This document shows positions 27,750-37,054 of a DNA stretch of 64,000 nucleotides, one piece after another. Positions within the stretch are counted from its first letter, which is position 1. Each line of letters opens with the position of its first letter. The position numbers and the translations under genes are program-made. The notes under the pieces are model-generated. The model was given only the letters and a program-made list of their open reading frames with translations. It was not told the origin of the DNA and did no database searches. The stretch lies in the NCBI GenBank assembly GCA_964243295.1, contig CAXTEJ010000013.1, positions 1 through 64,000 on the forward strand, written 5' to 3'. This DNA comes from CAXTEJ01 sp964243295. Lineage in GTDB: Bacteria > Actinomycetota > Actinomycetes > Actinomycetales > Angustibacteraceae.

Positions 27750-29359
27750 ATGCTGTTCGCCGAGGTGGCCGCCGCCAGCCGCGCCATCACCGCCACCGCC
27801 GCCCGCGGCGAGAAGACCGCCCTGCTCGCGCGGTGCCTTCGCGATGCCGCTGACGACCCCGACGAGCTCACGCTGGGTGTCGTGGTGGCCTACCTCTCGG
27901 GCGAGCTGCGGCAGCGGCGCACCGGCCTCGGGCCCGTTCGCTGCGCGGCGCCCCCGCCCCGGGTGCCGGCGGTGACCTGATCGTCGCCGAGGTGGACGAG
28001 GCGATGGCCGCCGCCGAGGCGATGCAGGGTGCCGGCTCCACCACGGCGCGGCGGGCGCTGCTGCACGGTCTGCTGGCGCGGGCCGACGCCGACGAGCAGC
28101 GGCTGCTCACCGGCCTGGTCACCGGTGACCTTCGACAGGGCGCCGCGGTCGCCCTCGTGCTCGACGCGGTGGCGCTGGCCACCGGGCTGCCCGCTGCCGC
28201 CGTCCGGCGTGCCACCACCCTGGCGGGGTCGCCGGGGCTCGTCGCCGTGACGGCCCTGCGCGAGGGCGCCGACGGCCTTGCGGCCTACGGTCTGGTGGTG
28301 GGCCGCGGGCTGTCGCCGATGCTGGCCCAGTCGGCGCCGTCCCTCACCGAGGCGCTGGTGCGCACGGGCCCCGCCGGCGTCGAGACCAAGCTCGACGGCA
28401 TCCGGGTGCAGGTGCACCGCCGCGACGACGAGGTGGTCGTCTTCACCCGCACCCTCGACGACATCACCGCGCGCGTTCCGGAGGTGGTCACCGCCGTCCG
28501 CGGCCTGGCGTGCGGCTCCGTCGTGCTCGACGGCGAGGTGCTGGTGCTCGCCGGCGACGGGCGGCCGCGGCCGTTCCAGCTCACGGCGGCGCGCACCGCG
28601 CGGCGCAGCGGGTCGGCCGCCGGGGAGGCGCTGACGCTGTTCGTCTTCGACCTGCTCCACCTCGACGGCGACGACGTGCTCGACGAGACCGCCGCCCGTC
28701 GCCGCGCCCTGCTCGACGAGCTGTGGCGCCGCTCCCCCGCGGCCGCCGGGACGGCGGTCCTCGCCCCGCGCCTGGAGGTGCACGACGTCGACGACCCCGC
28801 GCAGGTCGCCGCGGCCGAGGACTTCGTCGCGGCGTCCCTGCGGCAGGGCCACGAGGGGGTCGTGGTCAAGTCGCTCGACGCGCCCTACGCGATGGGACGC
28901 CGGGGCGCCGGGTGGGTGAAGGTCAAGCCCGTGCACACCCTCGACCTGGTGGTGCTGGCCGCCGAGTGGGGTCACGGACGTCGACGCGGCCGGCTGTCGA
29001 ACCTGCACCTCGGCGCGCGCGACCCCGAGGGCCGCTTCGGGCCGCCCGGCGGGCTGGTGATGCTCGGCAAGACCTTCAAGGGGCTGACCGACGCCATGCT
29101 CGCCTGGCAGACCGAGCGGCTGCTCGAGCTCGCGGTGGAGGTGCCGGAGGCGGAGCGGGCGTGGGTGGTGCCCGTGCGCCCCGAGCTGGTGGTCGAGATC
29201 GCCGTCGACGGGGTGCAGCGGTCGCCGCGCTACCCTGCCGCCGTGGCGCTGCGCTTCGCCCGGGTGCTGCGGCACCGGCCCGACCGCGACGCGGCCGACG
29301 CCGACACCGTCGACGCCGTGCTCGCCCTTCGCCCCGGCGACGCCGCGCCCGACGGCTGA
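27750..29359 (+). pseudogene. ATP-dependent DNA ligase, disrupted by a frameshift
   Basis: An LigB/LigC-type ligase split over two frames. From ATG 27750 the first frame reads MLFAEVAAASRAITATAARGEKTALL to YLSGELRQRRTGLGP, then diverges and stops at 27980. Homology resumes one frame back (RSLRGAPAPGAGGDLIVAEVDE) and continues to 29359, so one base seems missing near 27930-27937, in or beside gggccc. The C-terminal part is intact: adenylation motif TKLDGIRVQVHR, VLDGEVLVL, EGVVVKSLDAPYAMGRRG and an OB-fold. A GTG at 27992 could start a 455-aa product lacking about 80 residues of the DNA-binding domain. A sequencing indel cannot be excluded. Confidence 0.75.
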
Positions 29360-29470
29360 TGCGGGGAAGCCTGCCAGGATGGAACGCGTTGGCCTGGGCG
29401 AGCACGCCCGCCGCACAGCCGCGACCCCCAGCGGCAACGCGCCGCCGACACCACCGACGAAGGAGCCCTC

Positions 29471-30352
29471 GTGCCTCTGCCCGCCGACACCGACGCCAAG
29501 CTCGCGCAGTACGCCGACCCGCGCCGCCTGGTCACCACGCAGTGGCTCGCCGACCACCTCGGTGAGCCCGGCCTGGTCGTGGTCGAGTCCGACGAGGACG
29601 TCCTGCTCTACGACAGCGGCCACGTCCCCGGCGCCGTCAAGGTCGACTGGCACACCGACCTCAACGACCCGGTGACCCGCGACTACGTCGACGGCGCCCG
29701 CTTCGCGCAGGTGATGGGCGAGCGCGGCATCGGCCGCGACACGACCGTCGTGGTCTACGGCGACAAGAGCAACTGGTGGGCCGCCTACGCGCTGTGGGTC
29801 TTCACCCTGTTCGGCCACGAGGACGTGCGGCTGCTCGACGGCGGCCGGGCGAAGTGGGCCGCCGAGGGCCGCGAGATGACCCGCGAGGCGCCGGCGACCA
29901 CGCCGGTCGACTACCCCGTCGTCGAGCGCGACGACAGCCCGATCCGCGCCTTCCGCGACGACGTCCTCGCCCACGTGGGCCGGCCGATGATCGACGTCCG
30001 CTCGCCCGGTGAGTTCTCCGGCCAGCTGCTGGCGATGCCCGACTACCCCCAGGAGGGCGCCATGCGCGGCGGTCACGTGCCGGGCGCCCGCAACGTGCCG
30101 TGGGCCCGCGCCGCCGCCGAGGACGCCACCTTCAAAACGCGCGACGAGCTCGAGGCGATCTACCAGGGTGAGAAGGGCCTCGCGCCGGACGACGAGGTGA
30201 TCGCCTACTGCCGCATCGGCGAGCGCTCGTCGCACACCTGGTTCGTGCTCACCCACCTGCTCGGCTTCGAGCACGTCCGCAACTACGACGGGTCCTGGAC
30301 CGAGTGGGGCAACTCGGTGCGCGTGCCGATCGAGACCGGCCCCGACGCGTGA
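29471..30352 (+). CDS. sseA: Thiosulfate/3-mercaptopyruvate sulfurtransferase
   Basis: Two-domain rhodanese (293 aa). The N-terminal inactive domain has GHVPGAVKVDWHTDLND; the C-terminal catalytic domain carries the cysteine loop C247-R-I-G-E-R-S, a CRxGxR-type loop. It transfers sulfane sulfur to acceptors. GTG 29471 follows AAGGAG at good spacing. The next gene, sufE, overlaps it by 4 nt, suggesting that mobilised sulfur feeds Fe-S assembly. Confidence 0.92.
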   Translation: MPLPADTDAKLAQYADPRRLVTTQWLADHLGEPGLVVVESDEDVLLYDSGHVPGAVKVDWHTDLNDPVTRDYVDGARFAQVMGERGIGRDTTVVVYGDKSNWWAAYALWVFTLFGHEDVRLLDGGRAKWAAEGREMTREAPATTPVDYPVVERDDSPIRAFRDDVLAHVGRPMIDVRSPGEFSGQLLAMPDYPQEGAMRGGHVPGARNVPWARAAAEDATFKTRDELEAIYQGEKGLAPDDEVIAYCRIGERSSHTWFVLTHLLGFEHVRNYDGSWTEWGNSVRVPIETGPDA

Positions 30353-30810
30353 GCGGCGACGACAGCAGCGCCGGCGTGGTCGTCGACGACCTGCCCGAGG
30401 CGATGGCCGAGCTGGTCGAGGAGTTCCACGCCGTCTCGGTGCGCGACCGGCTGCAGCTGCTGCTCGAGCTCAGTGACGACCTGCCCGCGCTGCCCGAGCG
30501 CTACGCCGGTCACGCCGACGCGATGGAGCAGGTGCACGAGTGCCAGTCGCCGCTCTTCCTGGCCGTCGAGGTGCAGGACGACGTCGTGCACGTGTTCTTC
30601 GACGCCCCGCCCGAGTCGCCCACGACCCGCGGCTTCGCCGGCATCCTGCACGCGGGCCTGGACGGGCTGCCCGCCGCGCAGGTGCTCGCGCTGCCCGACG
30701 ACGCGCCCTACCGGTTCGGCCTGGCGGAGGCCGTGAGCCCGCTGCGGCTGCGCGGCATGCTGGCCATGCTCGCCCGCATCAAGCGCCAGGTGCGCGACCG
30801 CGTCGCGTGA
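30349..30810 (+). CDS. sufE: SufE-family sulfur acceptor
   Basis: A 153-aa SufE-fold protein. The active-site cysteine is C65 in QVHECQSPLFL, equivalent to the GCQS loop of E. coli SufE, and the C-terminal LRLRGMLAMLARIKRQV helix is typical. SufE accepts persulfide sulfur, classically from SufS; the 4-nt overlap with a rhodanese gene implies sulfurtransferase coupling. No suf operon is nearby. Confidence 0.92.
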   Translation: MSGDDSSAGVVVDDLPEAMAELVEEFHAVSVRDRLQLLLELSDDLPALPERYAGHADAMEQVHECQSPLFLAVEVQDDVVHVFFDAPPESPTTRGFAGILHAGLDGLPAAQVLALPDDAPYRFGLAEAVSPLRLRGMLAMLARIKRQVRDRVA

Positions 30811-30858
30811 CTGCCCGATGACCGTGACTGCCCGATGACCGTGACTGCCCGATGACGA
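30808..30858. repeat. 17-nt tandem repeat, three copies
   Basis: Two perfect units (tgactgcccgatgaccg) and a third with changes at its end follow directly from the sufE stop codon, filling most of the gap to the polymerase-like gene. Each unit contains TGA triplets, so it is non-coding. Confidence 0.88.
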
Positions 30859-30873
30859 CGTGCCCGTGAGCCG

Positions 30874-32703
30874 ATGATCCCGGCGGCATCCCCCGCGCCG
30901 CAGCGCCTGGTCCCGGCTCGCGGCCCGGTCCCGGACGCCGTGAGCGTGGTCAACGAGCTCACGGCCGCCGGCGCCCGGCGCGGCGACCCCGTCGGCCTGG
31001 CCGTCCGCGCCGCGGGTGGCCTCGCCCTGGCGTGGGGACAGCGGTCGTGGGCGCTGCCCGGCGGCGACCCGTCGTGGGTCGCGGCCATCGAGACGGCGCT
31101 GCGCCCCCGCTGGGTCTGGTGGACGTCGGCCACCGACGCGGCCCCGCTGGTGGCCGCCGGGGTGCGACCGGCGACTTGCTGGGACCTCGCCGCCGTCCAC
31201 CGGCTGCGCGGTGGTGGCGGCCACGGCGCCCAGGCGGTGTGGGCGGCCGTGCACGGGCTCGACCCCACCACGGCCCCGCGCACCGGTCAGCTCGACCTGC
31301 TGGCGCCCGTGATCGGCGCCCGGCCGGGTGCCAGTGACGGCCCCGATCAGCGCGACGACCCCGAGCAGCCCGTCGGCCCCGACGGCCACCTGCGCCCCGA
31401 GTGGTGCGACGGCGGCTGGCACCGCACGCCCGCCCGGCTGGCCACCTGGGCCGCGTTGGCCCTGACCGCCCACCACGGCCAGCTCGTCGCGCTGCGGTCG
31501 GGGCCGGCGTCCGACCAGGCGCTGGGGCTGCGGCTGCTCACCGCCCGCGCCGAGTCGACGGCCGAGCTGCTGTGCGTCGAGCTGGGCTGCGACGGGCTCC
31601 CCTTCGACGTCGCGCAGGCCGAGCGGCTGCTCACCGACCTCACCGGGCCGCGGCCGGTCGACCCCACCGCCGAGGCGCGGCTGCGGCGGCAGCGCGAGGA
31701 GCCGGTGCGCCGGCAGCTGCCCTCGACGGTCGAGGACGTCGACCTGCGCAACCCCGCCCACGTCCGGCAGGCGCTCGCGGCCGTCGGTGTCGACGTCCCG
31801 GACACCCGGTCGTGGCGTCTGGAGCCGTGGCGCGGCCAGCTGCCGCTCGTCGACGCGCTGCTGACGTGGCGGCAGGCCGACCGGTTGGCCACGACCTACG
31901 GCTACCCGTGGCTCGACGCGCGGGTCGGGCCCGACGGCCGGCTGCGCGGCACGTGGTCGGCCAGCGACGCCGCGGCCGGCCGCATGACCGCGACGGCCGG
32001 CCTGCACAACCTGCCGGCCGAGCTGCGGCCGGCCGTCGCCGCCGACCCGGGGTGGGAGCTGGTGCGCGCCGACCTCGGCCAGGTCGAGCCGCGCGTGCTC
32101 GCCGCCGTCTCGCGCGACCCTGCGCTGATCGCCGCCACCGTCGACGACGACCTCTACCAGCCGGTCGCAGCCCGGCTGCGCGTCGAGCGCCCCGTGGCGA
32201 AGGTCGCGGTGCTGGCCGCGATGTACGGGCAGACCTCCGGCACCGCCGGGCAGGCGCTCGAGGGCCTCGAGCAGGCCTACCCGGTCGCCATGCGCTACCT
32301 GCGAGCCGCCTACGAGAACGGCCGGGCGGGCCGTGCGGTCCGCACCCACGGCGGGCGCGTGGTGCGCATGGGTGCCCTGTCACCGGCCGGCGACGACCAG
32401 GCGCAGCACGCCGCGGTCAACGGGCGCGGCCGGTTCGCGCGCAACGCGGTGGTGCAGGGGTCGGCCGCCGAGCTGTTCAAGGTGTGGGCGGTGACGGTGC
32501 GCGCGGCGCTCGCGGCGAGCCAGGCCCGCATCGTGCTGTGCCTGCACGACGAGCTGCTGGTGCACGCCCCGCAGGCCGAGGGCGAGCAGGTCGCGGCCCT
32601 GCTCTCCACCACGCTGGACGACGTCGCCGCCCGCTGGGCCGGCCCCACCGTGCGCTTCGTGGCGGACGTCGACCGCGTGCAGCGCTGGTCGGACGCGACG
32701 TGA
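30874..32703 (+). CDS. Actinobacterial 3'-5' exonuclease/DNA polymerase-like protein
   Basis: Family A polymerase-like protein (609 aa). The C-terminal half has palm/fingers elements: TATAGLHNLPAELR, motif A VRADLGQVEPRVLA (catalytic Asp), motif B VAKVAVLAAMYGQT (Lys and Tyr) and motif C CLHDELLV (His-Asp-Glu). The N-terminal half occupies the place of the DEDD exonuclease but lacks a visible D-x-E triad, so proofreading is probably lost. This stand-alone paralogue is widespread in actinobacteria besides PolA; its role is not established. It overlaps arfB by 4 nt. Confidence 0.87.
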   Translation: MIPAASPAPQRLVPARGPVPDAVSVVNELTAAGARRGDPVGLAVRAAGGLALAWGQRSWALPGGDPSWVAAIETALRPRWVWWTSATDAAPLVAAGVRPATCWDLAAVHRLRGGGGHGAQAVWAAVHGLDPTTAPRTGQLDLLAPVIGARPGASDGPDQRDDPEQPVGPDGHLRPEWCDGGWHRTPARLATWAALALTAHHGQLVALRSGPASDQALGLRLLTARAESTAELLCVELGCDGLPFDVAQAERLLTDLTGPRPVDPTAEARLRRQREEPVRRQLPSTVEDVDLRNPAHVRQALAAVGVDVPDTRSWRLEPWRGQLPLVDALLTWRQADRLATTYGYPWLDARVGPDGRLRGTWSASDAAAGRMTATAGLHNLPAELRPAVAADPGWELVRADLGQVEPRVLAAVSRDPALIAATVDDDLYQPVAARLRVERPVAKVAVLAAMYGQTSGTAGQALEGLEQAYPVAMRYLRAAYENGRAGRAVRTHGGRVVRMGALSPAGDDQAQHAAVNGRGRFARNAVVQGSAAELFKVWAVTVRAALAASQARIVLCLHDELLVHAPQAEGEQVAALLSTTLDDVAARWAGPTVRFVADVDRVQRWSDAT

Positions 32704-33137
32704 GCGGCGCCCCCGCGCAGGGCCTGCGCGTCACCTCCTCGGTCGTCGTCCCGGACGGCGAGCTGGCGTGGCGATTCTCGCGCGCGAGCGGGCCCGGCGG
32801 CCAGGGCGTCAACACCACCGACAGCCGGGTCGAGCTGAGCCTGGACGTCGCCGGCAGCACCGCCTTCACCACCGCCCAGCGCGAGCGCGTGCTCGAGCGG
32901 CTCGACAACCGCCTCGTCGACGGCACGATCACCGTGGTCGCGAGGGAGCACCGCTCGCAGCTGCGCAACCGCGACGCAGCGTCGGGGCGCCTCGCGCAGC
33001 TGCTGCGCGAGGCGCTCGCTCCCCCGCCCCGTGCCCGCCGGGCGACCCGCCCCACGCTCGGCAGCAAGCGGCGCAGGCTGGACGGCAAGACGCGCCGCGG
33101 CGACATCAAGCGGATGCGGCGGCCGCCCGCCGACTAG
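32700..33137 (+). CDS. arfB: Peptidyl-tRNA hydrolase ArfB (ribosome rescue)
   Basis: A 145-aa release-factor-like protein. The catalytic GGQ is at 33-35 within RASGPGGQGVNTTDSRVEL, and the basic C-terminal tail (RRLDGKTRRGDIKRMRRP) enters the mRNA channel of stalled ribosomes. No codon-recognition domain is present, consistent with ArfB. Its GTG overlaps the stop of the polymerase-like gene. Confidence 0.93.
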   Translation: MSGAPAQGLRVTSSVVVPDGELAWRFSRASGPGGQGVNTTDSRVELSLDVAGSTAFTTAQRERVLERLDNRLVDGTITVVAREHRSQLRNRDAASGRLAQLLREALAPPPRARRATRPTLGSKRRRLDGKTRRGDIKRMRRPPAD

Positions 33138-33185
33138 CGCGCTGGTCGCGACCACGGCCGGGCCGCCGGCTCCTACCCGCTCCGC

Positions 33186-35024
33186 TCACAGCCCGCGGAC
33201 GGAGTTCACGGCCAGGCTGAGGCCGACCACGATGACCACGACCGCCGTCAGGCGCGGCAGCAGGCGGGCCAGCCGCGCCGCGATCACGGTGCTTGTCTTG
33301 CGGCCACGGGTCAGAGCCCGTCGCGCGCTCCACCGCTCGACGCGGTCGCGGGCGACCACCAGCAGCAGGCCCGTGCCGACCAGCGCTGCGGCCATGCCGA
33401 TGCCGTAGGCGAGCACGAGCAGGGCGCCGAACCACGCCCGTCCCAGGGCGATGCCACCGAGCAGCACCAGCAGCGCCGAGGGGCTGGGCACCATGCCTCC
33501 CACCAGCCCGACCAGGGCGAGCCGCGCGGTGCCGCCGGCGCCCGCCACGGCCGAGCGGGCCGGGACGGCCCTCGGCGACGGCATGGCGGCGGCAGTCGCG
33601 GCCGGTGACCCGTGCCCGGAGTCGCCGCCGTGCCCGTGCCCGGAGTCGCCGCCGTGCCCGTGCCTGGAGTCGCCGTCGTGCCCGTGCCGGTGCTCGGCGT
33701 CGCTCGCCTGCACCAGGTCGGACTCGCGCTGCCCCTCGTGGGCGTGCGCGTCGGCGGCGGGCGCGTGGCTCACCTCGTCGGTGCCCCCCGTGGCCGACAG
33801 CACGAGCACCGGTTGCCGCCCGGCGCCGTCGGCAGTGACCGGTGCCCCGCCACCGGCGTCTGAAGCACCGTGCCCGTGGCCGTGCCCGTGCCCGTGACCA
33901 TGACCGTGCCCGTGTCCGAGCCCGTGACCGGCGTCCGACCCGTGGTCGTGACCGCTGCGCAGGCGGCCGGGTGCGCGCAGCAGGCTCACGCCGATGCCCG
34001 CGAGCATGAGCCCGCTGACCAGGCCCAGCCACGGGTAGACGGTCTCCGGGGCGGCGAGCACCGCGGCCGACAGCACGGCGCCGAGCACGAGCACCCCGAC
34101 CGTGTGGGTCACCGTCACCGAGACGCCGATCACCGCGGCCTGCCGCCAGGTGCCCTCACGACCGACGAGGTAGGCGGCCATGAGCGTCTTGCCGTGCCCG
34201 GGCGCGAAGGCGTGCAGCCCCCCGAGCAGCACTGACAGCAGCACCGCCAGCACCGCGAAGCCCGGCGTCAGCGTGGTGCGGGTGACGAGCGCGGTGTACT
34301 CGGTCGTGAGGCGGTCGAGCCCGTGCAGCACCCCTCCGCTCGCACCGGCCGCAGCTGTCTCACCCGTCACCACACCGCTGCCGGCGACCACCGACGCCGC
34401 TGCGGTGCGCTGGTCCAGCGGTGAGGTGAGCAGGTCGGCCGGGTAGGCGCGCAGCTGCTGCGAGGGGCTCGTCGACGGGACGTCGCTCGCGGCGAGCCGG
34501 ACGCCGTCGCCGCGGGCGATGACCTCGTGCCAGCCGACGCGGCCGGCAGTGGCGGGCGCGCGGAACGTCAGCCGCCTGCCCACCGTCGAGATCTCCGACG
34601 TCCGCAGCGTGCACTCGAGGCGGGAGGTGGCGAGCCCGGCCGCGCCCGGCAGCAGCTGCAGCCGGGTGCCGGTGACCGTCAGCTGCTGCCGCTCGCCGCC
34701 GACCTCGAGCCGCGCGCTCGCGGCCAGGGCAGCGCACTGGCTGCGCTGGAACTCCGCAGCACCGGCGGGCACGGCGCCCGGCTTGGCGTCGGAGAACGCC
34801 TGCAGGGTCGAGATCTCGGCGCGGTCGACGACCTGGTCGACCTGCACCGCCTCCGGCTCCACGACGAGCGTGCTGGAGTAGTTGACGGTGAAGTTGCCGA
34901 GCGGGTGGGCCCAGGCGGCGGGTGCCACGGCCACCGCGCCGGCGCCCAGGGCGGTCAGCGCGAGCGCCGCGGCGGTGCAGCGCCGCCGCAGCGCGGACGA
35001 CCACCGGCGGGGGGCGACGGTCAC
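33186..35024 (-). CDS. NicO-type nickel/cobalt exporter with His-rich loop
   Basis: A 612-aa protein. A signal peptide (cleavage after APAAWA) leads to an extracytoplasmic domain of about 200 residues (HPLGNFTVNYSSTLVVEPEA). The NicO membrane core has the metal motif GLHAFAPGHGKTLMAAYL, then a long cytoplasmic His/Gly/Asp loop with many HGHG repeats, then PSPSALLVLLGGIALG and the last helices. Nickel, cobalt or related cation efflux is expected from the family. It is the last gene of the DUF4331-sortase operon, 24 nt after the TPR gene; the context hints that the surface system handles metals. Confidence 0.85.
   Translation of the reverse strand: MTVAPRRWSSALRRRCTAAALALTALGAGAVAVAPAAWAHPLGNFTVNYSSTLVVEPEAVQVDQVVDRAEISTLQAFSDAKPGAVPAGAAEFQRSQCAALAASARLEVGGERQQLTVTGTRLQLLPGAAGLATSRLECTLRTSEISTVGRRLTFRAPATAGRVGWHEVIARGDGVRLAASDVPSTSPSQQLRAYPADLLTSPLDQRTAAASVVAGSGVVTGETAAAGASGGVLHGLDRLTTEYTALVTRTTLTPGFAVLAVLLSVLLGGLHAFAPGHGKTLMAAYLVGREGTWRQAAVIGVSVTVTHTVGVLVLGAVLSAAVLAAPETVYPWLGLVSGLMLAGIGVSLLRAPGRLRSGHDHGSDAGHGLGHGHGHGHGHGHGHGHGASDAGGGAPVTADGAGRQPVLVLSATGGTDEVSHAPAADAHAHEGQRESDLVQASDAEHRHGHDGDSRHGHGGDSGHGHGGDSGHGSPAATAAAMPSPRAVPARSAVAGAGGTARLALVGLVGGMVPSPSALLVLLGGIALGRAWFGALLVLAYGIGMAAALVGTGLLLVVARDRVERWSARRALTRGRKTSTVIAARLARLLPRLTAVVVIVVGLSLAVNSVRGL
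33611..33682. repeat. 24-nt tandem repeat encoding a His-rich loop
   Basis: Three 24-nt units (third with two changes) encode GHGHGGDS-like repeats in the predicted cytoplasmic metal-binding loop of the exporter. The unit keeps the frame. Confidence 0.85.
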
Positions 35025-35048
35025 GACCAGCCCGTCATCGCACGACCG

Positions 35049-36389
35049 TCACGACCGGACGGGCCCACCGAGCGCGGCGAGCGCGGCCTTGGCGCGCGGT
35101 GCCTCGAGCGGCGAGAAGTACGGGTTGATCTCGAGCGCCTGGGTCAGCGACGCACGGGCCTGCGGCTTCATGCCGAGCGACCTCTCGATCATCCCGCGGT
35201 GGTAGGCGAACAGCGCGTTGCGCATGCCGAGCGACTGCGCCTTGCGTGCGTAGCTGAGTGCCTCGGTGTCACGGCCGACGGCGTGCAGCGTCCAGGCGTA
35301 GGCGTCCTGCACCTGGATGCTCTGCCGCTTCTTGATCTCGGCGCCGGCCGACGCCAGAGCCTGCTGCGGGCGACCGTTGTCGGCGTCGTACAGCGACAGC
35401 TCGAGGTCGACGTTGGCGCCCTGCGAGCGGAAGAGGGCGATCACCGCGTCGACGACGGCGTACTGCTGCTTGGCCTGCGCGGTGCGACCGATCGAGGTCA
35501 GGTAGTCGGCGTACTCGATCAGGTACGTCGGCTGCGGCAGCTTGATGGTCACGGCCTGCCAGTCGCGCAGGGCCGCCGCCTGGTTGCCCCGCGCCGCCTC
35601 GACGCGGGCGCGACCGGCCAGCAGCGGCACGTACGACGGGTCGCGCCGCAGCCCGTCGGCGAAGTACCGCGCGGCCGACGGCAGGTCGCCGGAGTTGAAG
35701 GCCAGCTCACCGAGGTACTGCAGCGTGAAGGCGGAGTCACCCACGTCCTGCGAGACCTCGAGCGCCCGCTCGAGTGCGTAGCGGGCACCGTCGACGTCGC
35801 CGCGCAGCTCGTAGCTGTACGACACCCGCGAGTACGACGGGACCCCGGGCTTGAGGTCGACCATGCGCTGCAGCGTCGCGAACGACTCGGGGTAGCGGCC
35901 GAGCTCACCGAGCGCGTCGGCCATCACGCCGAGGTTCGTCGAGCCGTAGCGGTTGAGCGCGTCGGCTTTCCGGGTGAGCTGCAGCGCCGTGGTGAAGTCG
36001 TGCCGCGCGGCCGCGAGCGTCGCCTGGCCGGTGAGGGCTGCCGCGTTCTCCTTCGGCTGCGCCCGCAGCGAGCGGGCGAAGGCGCCGTCGGCCTTGCCGT
36101 AGTAGGACGGGTCGGCCGTCAGCCGCGCCTGCTGAGTGTAGAGGAACCCCAGCGAGGCCCAGGTGCCGGCGTCCTTCGGGAACTGCCGCAGCCGCTGCTG
36201 GGCCGCCGCCACCGACTGCGCCGTCGTCGCGTTGCTCAGGTGCTCGGACGGCGGCTCGACGCGAGCCGTGGCCACGGTCGTGCTCTCGGACGTGCCGCCC
36301 GTGGCCCCGGCGACGGCGCCGACACCGAAGATGGCGAGGCTCAGGCCCACCACCGTAGCGGAGGCACCCAGCAGGCGGCGACGGTTCAC
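35049..36389 (-). CDS. Secreted or membrane-anchored TPR protein of the sortase operon
   Basis: 446 aa. The N-terminal MNRRRLLGASATVVGLSLAIFGVG-type segment is a signal anchor. A helical-repeat domain with about eight tetratricopeptide-like units follows (for example FATLQRMVDLKPGVPSYSRVS and ARVEAARGNQAAALRDWQAV), giving an extracytoplasmic protein-interaction scaffold. GTG 36389 overlaps the preceding sortase stop by 4 nt. The role in the cluster is unknown; it may present a DUF4331 protein or partner to the sortases. Confidence 0.85.
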   Translation of the reverse strand: MNRRRLLGASATVVGLSLAIFGVGAVAGATGGTSESTTVATARVEPPSEHLSNATTAQSVAAAQQRLRQFPKDAGTWASLGFLYTQQARLTADPSYYGKADGAFARSLRAQPKENAAALTGQATLAAARHDFTTALQLTRKADALNRYGSTNLGVMADALGELGRYPESFATLQRMVDLKPGVPSYSRVSYSYELRGDVDGARYALERALEVSQDVGDSAFTLQYLGELAFNSGDLPSAARYFADGLRRDPSYVPLLAGRARVEAARGNQAAALRDWQAVTIKLPQPTYLIEYADYLTSIGRTAQAKQQYAVVDAVIALFRSQGANVDLELSLYDADNGRPQQALASAGAEIKKRQSIQVQDAYAWTLHAVGRDTEALSYARKAQSLGMRNALFAYHRGMIERSLGMKPQARASLTQALEINPYFSPLEAPRAKAALAALGGPVRS

Positions 36390-37054
36390 GCGGCGGTCCG
36401 GCGGGTGAGCACCAGGTCGGCGAGCACCACGAGGTTGTTGACGTGGTGACCGATGCTGGGGTCGAAGGTGCCGTCGCACGTGATCAGGTGGATGCTCGAG
36501 CGCCCGTTCGTGCGGTAGACCAGCGCGCTCGGGTAGTTGGACCGCGCGAACGACCGGACGCTTCGCACCTGGAAGATCGCCGTCGTGCCGTCGGCGCGGT
36601 CGACCGCGATCAGGTCGCGCACCTGCATGCGCCGCAGGGTGTAGAACGCGCCCGGTCCCGCCTTGCTGCTGATGTGCCCGCCGACGATGGTGGCGCCGCT
36701 CGCGCCGGGTCGGGGACCCTCCGACCACCAGCCGATGTCGGCGAAGCTGCGTGGCACCGACAGCGACCGGTCCGGCTGCACGTGCAGCCGGATCATCGGG
36801 CGGGCGATGCCGAGCCGTGGCACCCGCAGGCGCACCGCCGCGGCGGCGCGGGGCTGCACCGCCGCGGTGGGCCGCGTCGAGGCGCTGACCGGCACGTGGA
36901 CCAGCCCGGCCGACCGGACGGCGGCCGCGGTGCCCGCTGTCGTGAGGCGTGCCGTGGTGCCGGCCGGCGCCGCGACGGCGCCGGCGCTCGCGGGCAGGGC
37001 GATCGCCGTCGACACGGCGACGAGGCAGGCGGCGGTCAGGGTGCGGGCTCTCAT
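36386..37054 (-). CDS. Class F-like sortase (second copy)
   Basis: A 222-aa transpeptidase-fold protein with an N-terminal signal peptide. The sortase core contains LRVPRLGIARPMIRLHV, WWSEGPRPGASGATIVGGHIS with the catalytic His, and SSIHLITCDGTFD with the catalytic Cys. After the Cys comes SIGHHVNNLVV; the Arg normally found near here in class F enzymes is not evident. It is tightly coupled to the sortase before it and the TPR gene after it. No LPXTG protein is encoded nearby. Confidence 0.85.
   Translation of the reverse strand: MRARTLTAACLVAVSTAIALPASAGAVAAPAGTTARLTTAGTAAAVRSAGLVHVPVSASTRPTAAVQPRAAAAVRLRVPRLGIARPMIRLHVQPDRSLSVPRSFADIGWWSEGPRPGASGATIVGGHISSKAGPGAFYTLRRMQVRDLIAVDRADGTTAIFQVRSVRSFARSNYPSALVYRTNGRSSIHLITCDGTFDPSIGHHVNNLVVLADLVLTRRTAA

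Noticed and set aside
30349..30810. Part of a complete suf operon
   Set aside because: No sufBCD or sufS is nearby; the only partner is the rhodanese gene.
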